Assembly (NCBI RefSeq): GCF_036417845.1
Contig: NC_089985.1
Coordinates: 25,998,583 to 26,062,582 of the forward strand
Direction of reading: 5' to 3'
DNA: 64,000 nucleotides
Source of the DNA: Apteryx mantelli
Lineage: Eukaryota > Chordata > Aves > Apterygiformes > Apterygidae
Position numbers and translations under genes: made by a program. Shown one piece after another: positions 8,870-21,395 of the stretch. Numbering within the stretch: the first letter of the stretch is position 1; the number at the start of each line of letters is the position of its first letter. The notes beneath the pieces were generated by a model, which was not told where the DNA came from, did no database searches, and worked only from the letters and a program-made list of their open reading frames with translations.

Positions 8870-11800
8870 CTTGATCTTATCGTGTTTTTCTTTTCATTCA
8901 AGTAAATTAGACTCGTGTTGTTATTTTACGGTGGTTTTTATTTTATGGTGGTTTTGTGGTTCGTGAAAAGCGATGGGGTAAAAGCGCTGGGCCCTCTCTG
9001 CCCAGAAGGTGCTATGCAGAAGTAGGTAGTGGCTTTCTTCTTCACTCACATGCCTGAAAATTTGACCAGAAAGGACAATAGTCGAAAGGGAAATTCAGTC
9101 TTTAGTTACATGCAGCTATCCCCCGAGACTGCCAATACATACCATTTAGTGCCATTTCTGGTGACAGGAGTTATTTTACATGTCCATTAAGAGTTGGACA
9201 GGGACCACCAGCTAACTTATATAGCTGCCAGTAACGGTAGTAACAACTTTCCATCCCTACTGATTTGGCTAAGCCCCAGCTGGTGACGAGGAGGAGAAAG
9301 ACTTGTTCCTGTTTCCAGGCTCTGAGCTACCCAGTACTCCAGGCTTCCCTTTAGCTATTTATTTATTTATTGTAGGTATATGTTCTTTCTAGGATACTTT
9401 AATTTTGAAAAGGTAATGTTAGCTTTTTGAGATACTTTCTGATGGGTACTTTTGCTCAGGATGACTCCTTACACAGTGGCATTGTGATCAAGAGGAGCAG
9501 TTTTGTGATGCAATGCATTTTTATTAACGAAAATTTTGAAAGCGTTAAAGCAGAAAGAGCTAACATACCAATGGGTGGTTAAATTGAGCAGCTTTGCTTT
9601 TCAGGGATTTATGCAAAACACTTGTTTATTTAATTACATCTAATTTAAGGACATGCACTGAGCATTTTCCTTTGATCTGTGACTTTCACAACATTTAGCA
9701 CATGCCACAGGAAAAGGCAGTGAATAGCACCTTTTCTCACTTGGTTTCATGTCTTACCCACACGTTCACACAACTTTGATGGGAAACTGTAACTGGACCT
9801 ACATTTGCTCAAAAAAGGTCACTTTGAAAGCTTTGAAGCACTTTTTAACAAACCTGTCCTGAATTTCAAGTAGTTAACAACACTTGAAATCAGCTGAGTT
9901 ACTTTCAAGTTCAAGTTAGACTGTGAACCTTTCATACGCTTCTGCTGCACGCGTTCATTCCCCTGCTACAAACCGTGACCCAGAGTTTACGTTCCGGGCT
10001 GTGTCTACATCTCCCGAATGTACCTTGGGAAACAGGGAAAAGTTTGGAAGAAATATCTTCCTTTCTTAGATTGTGTTCAGTATAACATAATGTAAAGTTT
10101 CAAACCTTTGTTGTTCTAAGTGAGGTGGAAAACATGTAGTGCTCACAACTGTTCATACGATGAAGAGTATTTTAGTGGCTCGTAGCTTTTTGTGCCCTAG
10201 GCAATTGCTATTGCTACGGTGAAGTCTGCTGAGAGCTTGGCTAATACAAAGCAGGCGTTTGGAGCAATTGGCTTGTACAGCAGGTACTCCAGAATTACTC
10301 AGTGTATACTACCATTTCCACAGGCCTTTGCCTCTCCAGGGAAAAGGACTTCTAAAGAACCAAATCAAGAAAAAATTAAATGAATGATTTATCTTCCCTT
10401 CACCCACTGTTAGTTTTTCATGGCTACACGTGGGGATTTTGGAGTGTTGTAAAGTGCTGTATAGATATTCCCCCGAGTGCTGCTACTTTCAGTGAAAGTA
10501 AGTGTCCAATCCGGATTAGAGAACATCAGCAGTTTGCAATCATAGGAATTTTGGGGAAGGTTCTTATTAAAATCAGCACCAACTCTTGTACTCTGTTTAA
10601 TTTCCTCTTTCTCATTCTCTTTTTCCTTCATCCATCCTTTACCCTGTGTTTCTTCTGTCTCTCCTCCCCTGTCGTAGTTCCCTATAGCCTTTCCTTTCCT
10701 GATGTTTACCCACCTTAGGCTGGGCCTCTCCTGCAGCTCCTGCCAGGCCACCGGTTCCTGCTGCACTAAATCAGTTCTCCCAGTCAATGGCTCCTCTCAG
10801 TGACTCACAGGAGCTGCAAATCCAGCGGGGCAAATTAAGCATAGCAACATGCAGGCAGAGCGGCAGAGTAGCCAGAAGACTTCAGCAGCTGACATTCAAG
10901 TGGGTTCAGAATTTTTTTTTCTTGCTTGGATATGCTCAGAGTTTATGCTGAATTCTCTGAATGTGGCATTTCCTCTTTGTTTTCTCCCCCTTCCCTGCTA
11001 CTCATTCCTTATATCCCTTTAGCTAATGCCTGTCAGTTTGAGTACAGACTGTGCCTTGCCTGTGGTTTGTAACCCTGGGGGGCTGTGTTTTGCAATATTT
11101 GTGCACAGAGAGGGACCGGGCTTTGCAGGTATGCTGCTTTTCCCTGGCTGCTGTCAAGGTGTCCTGAAGGTCCCAGTTTTGTGAAAGTGGAAGAGGAACT
11201 CATGACCCTCCTAACCCTGCAGGGGAAACAGAGAAGCAAAGTTTGAAATAGTATTCAGTTGTGCTGATTGCTTCTTCAGCGTGTGAACTGCACCACATGC
11301 AAGTATACAGGACACGGCAGCACGACAGGCAAGAAGCATCCCTGCCAATGGTCGATGTATCTTGTTGAACCTTTGACTAGCACTACGTATTGCATGCCAT
11401 TCTCACCCGATGCTGGGTGCAGAAAGGCAAAAGAGTTACAACCATTTCTTAGTTCCTCCCAGCCAGCCAGGGAATCAAAAGATCTTTGTCACTGTCATTC
11501 AAGGATCTGACATTAAAAATTATTTTAGTACCAGCTGCTACAGTAGCACTGGAAAGCAGTTCGGCCTCTTCAGTGAGACAGGTAAATTAGTATACATTTT
11601 AATCTCAGATAGCACATATGTGTGTGCTTCAGGTGTTAAAGCTTACTTCACTAGAATGCAAACTGCATCTTCTGAATGCATCAGGCACTCCCCTATATCG
11701 GAAGTTTGCAATGGAAAGACTATCATGGGCTTTGGGCTAGGCTCTCTATTCAACAACAACCAAAAAAAAAATCAAGATTGTTCTAGCTAGCACCTGGCTG

Positions 11801-14800
11801 CATCTGGCTTTCTAAGTCATGCCTATCACTTTCACCCCATGCAGTGATTCAGCTTGCACATGGTAACAATACAGGTTGAAAACTCCCATTATACATTCTG
11901 GAAACATTCTTTCCACAGCTGTGTCTCATGAGTTTCATTGATGGAAGTTGAGGCTTCAAGAGCTTACGTAGGCTCTGTCTCAGCACCACCTGAGATGAAG
12001 GCCTCAGGCAGGGATCCCACCCTCAAGATCCAGCCATCCCAGATGATCTCAGTAGAAGCTTGTTCTTAGCTTTAAACTTTGGTCCTCAGTGTGCAGAATT
12101 TCCCAGTGGGGCAATGCATGTGAACTGACATCTCTGCTAAGGCCAAGTGAGCAAGCTCAAAGAAAATTGCTCATGATTGCTAGGGCTTATTGGAGCTAGT
12201 TTAACCTGATTGCAATCAATAGGGTTGTGCCTAAGAAATCCTTGATCAAAGAACACTTCCAGGCTGTGATCCCTGTAATGCTTGCGAGCAGCTGTGTTTC
12301 TCTGCCTCAGCCTTCATCTCAGCGAGACCTAGGAGACAACTGCCTTCTGTTTCTATCTGTGCTGCAGGAGTAACTGCCCCAGAATACAGTCTTGAGTATA
12401 TTCGGGTTTTTCTTCTCTTTCTGCATTTAAAATACATGGCAAACTCATGTTCCCCAGAAGGTATTTTGTTTCATTGTAGTTAATAATCAAAGCTAGATTT
12501 CCTTAAGGTGAACCTATATCAATGCTAGAGGAACCCTCTGCCTTAATTCTGATGCATTTACTCCCTACTGTTAATGTCACTGATACGTGGATGTTCAAAG
12601 GACCTGCCTGGCCTTTGTTTTTAAGAACACATGGTAATACATATTTTTGTAGCTGTGTTTTCAAATAAATGAGTGTAGGTTTTTTTCTTTCTTTGCATGC
12701 AAATAGAAAGGAGGGCCTTTTCTTGCAGGATGGTGAGCATGCTTTGCCACACACCAAATTGTGTCAATTACTGATCCTTTCAGGCTCGCTGCTGAAAAGG
12801 TCACAGGATTAGTGTCAGAATACTGCAGAATCTCCCGAGGTTCCTGTGGGCTTTGTCCAGAATCGTTACTCACTCTCTGCTAAATACACGAGCTTATTAA
12901 AACACGCCAAGACCCTAGCTGTATTTGCTGCATTACTGTTTATTTCCATTCTGTTCTAGCTGGGCTCTTCCCCGTTACCTCCTGATATGTTATACGAGCA
13001 CCTTTGAGCGGCAGTGAGTTGTGCTCTTTTCTTCCATCGTGCCTGTTTGATGACACATATGAGCTAACGGATGCAAGGAAGCCAGCCATAACCCTGTCGG
13101 GGGCTACCCTCCTGCTGCAGATTAGCTATTTGCAATATTCTCTGGCTTGTGCCCCTCGCTTCTGGTCAGTGATAGCATAGTGATAAAGTCAGCAGCAGAC
13201 AAATAAGTAGACACGATGTCATCCTTGCAGATAGGAAGGACGCAGAGGCAGCCAACAGATCATGTATGTGCTTTAGGAATGTTTGCGGAGACAGCGTTAC
13301 AATCCAGGAATGTGCAAATCGCTGCCCATCCCAGTCTTGGGTGCCTGCGATTAAGGAGATGTGCTAAACCCTCTCTAGACTTGATCAGCTTCCAAATCTA
13401 AAAGATGTTTCTGGCTCTGTTGAACTGGTTGGGGTGATTTTTCTAGGGAGTGAAGAAGGGACTGTCTGAGCGGACTCTCTTCCTCCCCTTATCTCCGCTG
13501 AGGGATAAAAGACGGCTCGAGGGAGCCGGCTGGCGAGGGCTGGGGTGCATCCGGCGAACGGACGCCTGCACCGTGCCCGGCCCTGGTGCAGCTCCGTCCA
13601 GCAGCCATGAGCAAGGAGCAGGCCGGTTTTTGCAGACCCGCAGGGAAAAGGACGTCTTTCCGAGTCAGCCGGGAAGCATCTATGCTGCCCACTGCTTTCC
13701 CAGGGACGGATGTCCGCAGGAAGGAAAAAGTTAGCAGGGGCTATCGGAGATTACTTTGGTGTGGAGGCTTTTTTATGACTGCATTAACATAACTTTTCCA
13801 GTTGTACAGAATATATGACTGCAAGCGTCAGTGCTGAGATAAAAGCAGAAGCTCTTCTGCATGGAGGAAGTGTTAAAAGCTAGCTGCTGTGTTAATCACA
13901 GAAGAAAATCAGTGCTGACTGGTGGCTATTTACTTTCAAAGAAGTTTGCTTTTGTGTTGTTATTCTTTTAACTCTTCTCTCTATATATCATTTTATGCAC
14001 AGTTAACTACATATTTATCGCTGTAGCTAATCCTCTCTTCCTGCCCAAAGCTAGCTTGGGTCTGATTCTGAGACTCTCCACGCTGCTGCGATCATTTGCC
14101 CAAAAGGATCATGAAAATGGGAGAGCATGGGTCTTTCAGGTGAGTGGTGGGTAATAACACAATAGTATTTATAACCAGTTGTGAGAGGAGAGCCTCTGGT
14201 TTAGAGGAGGGGGCTTTTTCAGGCTCTACTTGTATGATTTTTAATAGTGCCATGTCAAAATAAAAATCACTGATTAAAAGCGTGCCTTGCTTGTGCTGCT
14301 AAAAACACTTTAGATTATACATACTGAAAACAGTAAATATTTAATGTACACGTTTACTTTTCCTCTTTTATACAGAATTCACAGGGCCTGACAGAGAAGC
14401 GAGACAGATGTGTTTATAGTGAGTGCCCTGGGCTAGTACAATGCTGCAGTGTTTGGCTTGCAAGCACCACAGGGGGATGTTTAAAAAAATAAAAGTGTTC
14501 CATTTACATTGGGGAAAAAAAATCCTGAGAATGTTTCTATTAATATTAGCTGCTGTAAAACCCCAAATTTTACATTTAAGGCCTTAAATATTTCAAAAAT
14601 AGAGGGCTAGTAGATTGTGGTTAGTGAGGATGTGGGGTAAGAAGCTTTTCCTCGCTTATATAGCTCGTGAAAGAGGTGGTCGAGATGGCAGTTCTGCTGG
14701 AGGGAGAACAGAGCTGTTATTGAAATGCCGCTGATGAAAGTCCAGTGTGAAATGAGGAAGAAAAGTTCAGGAGTGGGCAAAGCTACGCCTCTTCCCCGCC

Positions 14801-17685
14801 GAGAGCGGGGCAAGCGCTGCACGGGGCAAAGCGTGCACCCAGGCACGAACGCGCGGTGCCTTTGCTTTTCCGCAGAGCAGGGGCTGGGGCTCAGCGAGAA
14901 CCAAATCCGAGAGTCAGAACACGATCGGCAGCTATGTTTTTAAAAGGTGAGAAGGACCAGGCGCTGTGGGGAAAGCAAAATGTACAGAGCCCTCGCCGTT
15001 TGAGAGGATGTAAACACCTCCCTTACGTACAAGCTGCTAACTGGGATGTTAAGAAAACCACTTCCCGATTCAAGGAGATTTTTTAAAGATTAGCTTTGAA
15101 TCTTGACTGAGGTCTTGTTTAGGCAGTAGCTTCTGATCTCAGTTACACTGATATTAAATCTGATTTATCTGGTCAAATTTAATGGAATTAATTAATTAAT
15201 TAATACACACATGTTAATTAACTTAAACAGCTGACGTTTGAGTTTCTGGAGAGGTCCCAAGGAAAGGGTGGCTGCTTTTTCATCTGTGTCCCTCTGATTG
15301 CTCTGAAGTTATCCTGGACTAAGACGTGAGTTTATTTTGACAATCTCATTAAACAGCTGGCAGCCTTTTTAACTCTTGCAGGAGAAGATTAAGGTAGCTT
15401 TTAAAAAGGGAGTCATGGGCTCAGATGTCTGACTAACCTATCATGGAAAGTTTTCTGCTGAAGAAAAGAAAAGTTAGGAAGTAGGAGCCTGCTAAGCAAT
15501 GTATGTTTAGCTATAGGCAGTTATTATGGACTGTGATATATATATATATATATATAAACATAAATAAATAAATAAATATAAATTTAATAGTCATCTCAGG
15601 ATGTGAATAAAGCTAGGAGTCCAAGTGAGATTGTTTTGCTTTCCCACCAGCTTCGTCTCTAGAGGAGCACATTTCTCTGGCAGCACATGAGCCAGCATCA
15701 CAGTGACATAGAGGGGTGCAGCCATCCCATGGGGAGTCCACTCACCACAGGAAAACAAAAGTAGCTCATCACCTCTTCTTACTCTGCCTTCAAGCACAAG
15801 GTAGCTGGGCCAACTTTGCCCTCCAGCCCTGTCTGCAACTTCATTGTCGGCAAGCTCCTTTTCTGAGAAGCAATGCAGAGTCGTAGTATTTGGCCGCGTT
15901 CCTAACCAGTTTTCATCCTCCCCTGGACTAAACATCACTAGCTTTTGTTATTAGTCTCATGAAGAGACTGCAGATCCTTTAAAAGGAGAGGCTGCTAGCC
16001 TGGGTGGTGTTGGGACATGGCTTTTAATGGCAGAAGAGTGAATGCAGGAGATGCAGTGTGGATGGACCTTGGGAGCTGCTGTCTAGTTGATTGAAGGGAT
16101 CTGCACAAGACGGTGCATAAAGCGATCACAGGGCTCTGTCTGAAGAGCTCCAGCTCAGAGACCAGTATCTGGGCATAGGCAGGAGGGGAGCTGCTCTTAT
16201 AAGGCGCTGAAACTGTGGAAGGCTTGGGAAGGAAGGGTAGATGACTACACAGTTATGGACAAGTGCAGGGAATAGCCTGGGATCTACCAAAGCAAAACCA
16301 GAGGCTGATACAAAGCTGCCACGCTTACTTTGGCTTTGGGGTGAGAGGGACAGCAGTGGTGGGAGAGACCAGGCTCACCTGTGTCATTGGAAAGATGGTA
16401 CAGAGGTCCCTGGGGAAGGACTTTTGAACTTGAAGGGCTGAAGCAAGCCACAGCCAAAGAAAAAGCTACTGATACGCTGTTAAAATCCAGAGGAGGATAG
16501 ATACGGGGCTGCGAAGGCAGGGTGAAAGCTTGTTTTAGTTGGTTTCTGCTTATCTCTGGGAAGTGAAGTGTTTGCCTAGCACATGGCCATAGCCTGCACC
16601 TGCCCAGCCACAGACCACCTCAGCGCCCCTTGGAGCATCACGAAACCAGGGTGCCAAGGGAGGGGAAATCCTATGCCAAGCACTGCTATGATGGGCAACA
16701 GCACTATGGGGCATTGCACATTTAGGTGGAGAAGTGGTAGAATAATATGACTCTTTCTTTGCAAACTGAGTTAGAGGCCATGTTTCAATATAGCCACTTG
16801 TACCTCTTTATTGTGCCTCAGTTGTGAGCACTGATTCAAGAAAAACCAGCAATCTTCAGTCCCATACTGAGATTCATTGATTCCAGCAACAGAATTGGCC
16901 TGAGGCCCCCTGTTCTGCTGTGGATATTCCCCAGTGCCCCATTCCACTGCATTTATGACCTCCTTTTGGGCTCTTAGAGTGGCACACAGGGCCGCAGTAA
17001 AACAAAGTATATACCCCAGGTCTCCAAGGGATAGAAAACTAGCACATTAACTCAGCGTTTGACCTGTCAAGTACTTCTGATTCTCTCTTGGTTTCATAGG
17101 AAGATACCCTTGCCTGAGTATCACACATTTAGAAGGCTACACAGTTCATACAGTCAGCCCCTGAAGGGCAGCTGGCCTAATGACAGTAGACTTAAAAAAT
17201 GAATGTATTGTCAGCTTCAGTCTGGATGTCATCATGATTTTAATGGTAATGTACTTTTTCCTCAGCCAGCCTCCTGTCTGAATGTGGAACACAGAAACAT
17301 CCCAGTATTTATGGGATTTTAACTAGATTAGTTACAAACCTATAAAGCAAAGAAAGAGACAGTTCATCCAGTATTGGGGAGGGGAGTGTTAAAAATGCCA
17401 CCTCAGATAAAATATTATGGGAGTTGAGTAACTGTAAATAAGAACCTTGCCTATGAAATAGCTTCTTATGCGAACTTGGGATAAAGGCCAAGAGAATGTC
17501 TAGGGCTTGGGGAAATTTATTAGCCCAGATCAACAGTATTTCTGGGACTCAGGAGATGGGGTGGCAAAGAATTTGCCTGTTGGAGCCTGCACTTCCTCCA
17601 TTCATGCCTACAGCAGGAGTTTTACTTATAAAACTTTCAAGAAGGTTCATCTGCATTTTTTGAATTTTCTTAGTTCTCGCTAGCG
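8870..17685. other. Intergenic, no gene supported
   Basis: The sequence is moderately AT-rich, with small GC-richer patches at about 13,480-13,600 and 14,780-14,900. I see no coding exons, RNA genes or clear transposons. A consensus AP-1 site (TGACTCA, 10801-10807) and a 12-bp palindromic octamer-containing site (TTTGCATGCAAA, 12692-12703) are the main motif-level observations. Simple repeats lie at 15,185-15,203 and 15,535-15,579. Confidence 0.55.
15535..15579. repeat. (TA)n then (AAAT)n microsatellite
   Basis: About eleven TA units run into roughly five AAAT-type units. Confidence 0.9.
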
Positions 17686-17689
17686 TTAC

Positions 17690-17900
17690 AGTTCTGGCCG
17701 GGAACTTGGGAGAACTGGGTTTGAGTTCTTGGTTTACACAGTCTGCCAGTGTGGTCCTGGTCAAGTCATTCATCTCTCTCTGTCTCAATGCCCCATCTGT
17801 AAAAAGGAGAGAAACATTATTTCCTGCTTCGCAGTGATGTCACGGGGCTTTGCTAACAACAAGGGGGCGTTTAGATACTGTAAGTACGAGCATGAGGACT
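17690..17900 (+). mobile_element. Ancient CORE-SINE/MIR-like fragment
   Basis: The order of sub-motifs matches the MIR family. A tRNA-derived B-box-like GGGTTTGAGTTC comes first, then GTGGTCCTGGTCAAGTCATTC (compare the MIR phrase for 'gtgaccttgggcaagtcactt'), then TCTCTGTCTCAATGCCCCATCTGTAAAAAGGAGA, the CORE region. The remainder is too diverged to place the end exactly. The call is from recognition of the consensus, not an alignment. Nested open frames here are not genes. Confidence 0.7.
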
Positions 17901-19365
17901 ATGGATGCTTACTCCTGAATGACAATAGCACATGCAGAGCAGCTACAATGCAGGAGGTGACCACTCGCAGGGAGAGGAATAGCATTTCTAGAGGAGTGTG
18001 CTTCCCTTTGATCCCAGTCGTTTTGACTAACTGGATATTGCAGAGATTCTTTGTAGTTGGAGACTTTTATTTTATATCACCTGCCAAAGCAAGTAGTCTG
18101 TCCTGATAATGTCATTAGCATCCTGGTGATGTTAGTGTCACTTTGGCTATGCCTTCACTTAAAAAGGGGCTCCTACACATCAGTAGTACACAACTTGGGA
18201 ATCCACCAACTTTTGTCTTCCCCACTTTACATATCTCCTATTCCTGTTCTTCTCTTTCTGGTGGGTGTTCAGTCCTGCTACCTTATTCCTTACCTGTATT
18301 CGACTTCCTATTTGGATTCTTCTAATACATATCTCCCATTCTGTTTCAGTATTTCTCCCCTTCTGATGGTTCCAATATTTCTGCTCTCAGCCTCCATTCT
18401 CACCCCCACAATTTGTCCCCGTTTTATTTTTCTTACCTTGTTTTTGGAATTCTTCCTGTGCCTCTCCTATGAATTCCTCTCTTCCTCTCCTTAGTTCCAA
18501 GAGCATTTTAGTAAACAGTGTGTGTGTCCTGTTCTGACTCATTATCCACTGACTGTGGAAAGATTTAATCATTGAAATCAATGCAAAGATCTTCCATTTT
18601 GGAGTGTAGGGTAGATTAGGATGAGCTTGCTTCTCCTGTCAGATGACATAGGGTCTAATTCCCTGGTCAATGTTTATTTGCCAGTTTATCTTACAAGCCT
18701 TTAAGAGTGTAGCTTCAATCATTCTTTTTAGTTCACACACCAGTATAAACACCTTGGCTGCAGATACTGTGTGCGTTAGGGGTGTGCTGTGTCATGCCAT
18801 GTATCCTCACACTCTCCTGCGATCACAGAGAGTAGCACATCAGTGGCTATTGGTAATGTACTTAGCTGCAGTGTGGGAAAACTCTCAGACTTGAACTTAG
18901 CTTTGTACTTCCATGCCATACGAAACTCTTTGAATGTTTGTCCTTCCCTTCACGTGGCTGCTGCCTGCTCTTGTGTTGCATTGACATATGTGAAATCTAT
19001 TTTGTCCCCTTTTTAATATGCTACTTACAGTATGAATGCAAAAGCAGACAGTGCTTCTGAAGAGAAATAAATGCAATTGTGGTTTTTTTTGTCATTGTTG
19101 TTATAAATGCCAGGGATTTAGAAGCTATTCAGTCTTTTGGGCAGGATCGCAAGTGTTTTGTGTCATGTAATCTTAAAGCTCACATATTTAGCTATTGAAG
19201 TCTTCCTAGCTGTGATTTGCCAAGTTTGCTCATTACTGATTGGCTTCAGTGAGGGATGAGGATGCTCCGCTCTGCCCAGGAATGAGGCTTATAGAAATGG
19301 TCTTCCAAAAATGTGGTATGCCAGGTCATGTCCCCAACCTCTACACGCATATAGTGCAGTTATTC

Positions 19366-19386
19366 ATGCAAATCAGGCATTTGCAT
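19366..19386. promoter_or_regulatory. Inverted pair of perfect octamer (POU) motifs
   Basis: ATGCAAAT and ATTTGCAT are separated by five bases (CAGGC), making a perfect 8-bp inverted repeat. A third ATGCAAAT follows at 19490-19497. Octamers bind POU-domain factors; function here is unproven. Confidence 0.45.
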
Positions 19387-19670
19387 GTGCAACTGGCCCT
19401 TTTGCCTAAAGAACTGTGGTATTTCAACACATGAATTTTTGAGGTTGGTTCCTAAAATCAGCACTGCATTTTTCCTCTGCTGGAGAGAAATGCAAATATT
19501 TATTTATTGACATAGCTGGAGCTGATCGTTTTCCCTCTCCAGGTCTGAGTTGTCTGTTCCATTAGATGAAAATATATAGCATTCTGATTTCTTTTTAAAA
19601 AGCATTTGTTCATAACTGAGTTAAAAACAATCAGTGCCTGCTCTCTGGCAGTCTCGGTAAAGTGAGATAG

Positions 19671-19672
19671 AA

Positions 19673-19717
<45 letters not shown>

Positions 19718-19721
19718 CGTA
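19671..19721. repeat. A run, (AT)n, then (TATG)n microsatellite
   Basis: Ten or eleven A residues are followed by about 13 AT units and degenerate GTAT units. Confidence 0.95.
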
Positions 19722-20727
19722 TCTCAAAAGGGGCTGAACGCCCAGAAATTCTCTTGGCAGCCCTGCTGTCTGGTTAGAAAAGGAAGTGAGCTACAAAATT
19801 TGAACATTCAGTTCCGAGACTTGAAAGCTTTCTGGATTTTATTACTGACTCAACAGGGTTTTCATTATGTATGTGGCCAAGAGGAGAGGTTTACGCAAGA
19901 GGAACATATTGTAGTTGAAGATGTTTGTAATTTTACACATTGTTAAATAATTGAGATAACTAGATGTCTCCTAAATGAACAAAATAAGTGTTAGCAGCAC
20001 TGTCACTGTGGCACAGACGAGTAAATACAAAAGGATATCCTGCCCCCATCTGCAAGCTGACTTCTCGTGCTGAGGGGTCCTGATCCAGATGTTGAGTGAC
20101 ATTTTGTTGTTGATGCAAATGGAAGCTGTCTTTCTCTGAGCATACCTGAGAGTCTCTTGCTGCCTGGCAGTCTCTTGCACTCCAGACACCATCATCCTCA
20201 GCTTTTTTTTTTTTTTTTGATTTTGATTTTTAGTAACTCAAGGCTGTTTAAATGGCAGTTTGAGGCTAAGTTTCTTCCTTTCTGATTTTCTTGTTAGTTT
20301 TACAAAGGGAAATATTTTGAGAAGCAAATTATCATGCAAAGTGAAAGGGTTTTGGAGGCGTGGACTACGCTATAAACATAGGCTGAGGTTCTGACCTGCT
20401 GTCCTGATTACCCTCCTTCAGCAAAGGATGGGCTCTGTCAGATCACACCATGTGGCCATTCAGCTTTGCCTCAAACCAGCAGCGGTACTTGACAGACAGC
20501 TAAGTGAACTCCTGTCCCACAGACAGCATGTTCCTACCTAATTTTGCATTGTATACATGTGATGGATATTTATTCTGCATTGTCTTAAAAAGTATTTATT
20601 TTTGATCTCTTTGGTCTCCGGTGCCTTACAGTCTTAGCATATGTATGCATTCTCACAAAAGTCCTGTGAGCAGGGAAATGCTATCTATGTATTCCTTCGC
20701 ATTTTACATGAAGGCACAGGGCAAATC

Positions 20728-21395
20728 GTAGGATCATTGGATAATCCAGGCTGGAAGGGACCTCAGGAGGTTTCTAGTCCAATATCCTATTCAAAGCAGG
20801 GTCAGCTCTGAGGGCAGGCCAAGTTGCTTAGGGCTTTAACCAGTCCAGCCTCAAAAACCTCTAAGGACAGAAACCCTACCCTGTCTCCTTCTCAATGCTT
20901 GATTGTCCTCGTGGTCACAATGTTTCTCCTTATATCAGGGCAGAACATCTCCTGTTTCAGTTTGTGTCCACCACGCACCACTGTGAGCAGCCTGGCTCTG
21001 TTTTCTGGGTAACCATCCCGGAGGCACTGGGGGGCTGCTTTTAGGTCCCCCTGGGGCCATCTCTTCTCAAGGGTGAACAGCCCCATTCCCTCAGCTGCTC
21101 CTCACAGGGCAAGTGCTCCAGCCCCTGACCATCTTGATGGCCCTCTGCTACACTCGCTCCAGTTTATCAATGTCTTTCTTGTATTGGGGGCTCAAAACTG
21201 GATGCAGTATTTAGATGCAGTCAGTCGAGTGCTAAGGGGGATAATCGCTTCCGTGGAGCTGCTGGCTCTGCTCTTCTTAACAAAGCCCAGGATGCTGTTG
21301 GCCTCCTTTGCTGCCCAGGCGTACTGCTGGCTCATGTTGAGCTTGTTTGCCCAGGAAGCCTGGATTTTCATCATTCTTGACATCATTCATATTGC
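20728..21395 (-). mobile_element. CR1 LINE, 5'-truncated, 3' end at the left
   Basis: The reverse complement carries the characteristic CR1 3' end: GGACTAGAAACCTCCTGAGG followed by CCTTCCAGCCTGGATTATCC. Reading upstream it continues through the end of ORF2, with phrases equivalent to the CR1 lines on 'AACAGGCTGCCC', 'GAACAGGGCCAGGC' and 'CTGGGCAGCAAAGGAGGCC'. The copy is about 670 bases and substantially diverged, hence inactive. Open frames across it (for example plus 21073-21492) are antisense CR1 sequence. Confidence 0.88.

Larger units (their letters stand above)
17910..20725. other. Intergenic, no gene supported
   Basis: A pyrimidine-rich stretch (18,200-18,500) is followed by AT-rich sequence with three perfect octamer sites in 132 bases (19,366-19,497) and a long AT microsatellite at 19,671-19,721. 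I see no coding exon. Confidence 0.55.

Noticed and set aside
8161-8901. Overlapping open frames of about 240 codons on both strands in the second CpG island
   Set aside because: Mutually exclusive frames with low-complexity Arg/Pro/Gly content and no recognisable domain.
17729-18106. 125-codon plus-strand open frame
   Set aside because: It begins inside the MIR-like fragment and continues into unremarkable sequence.
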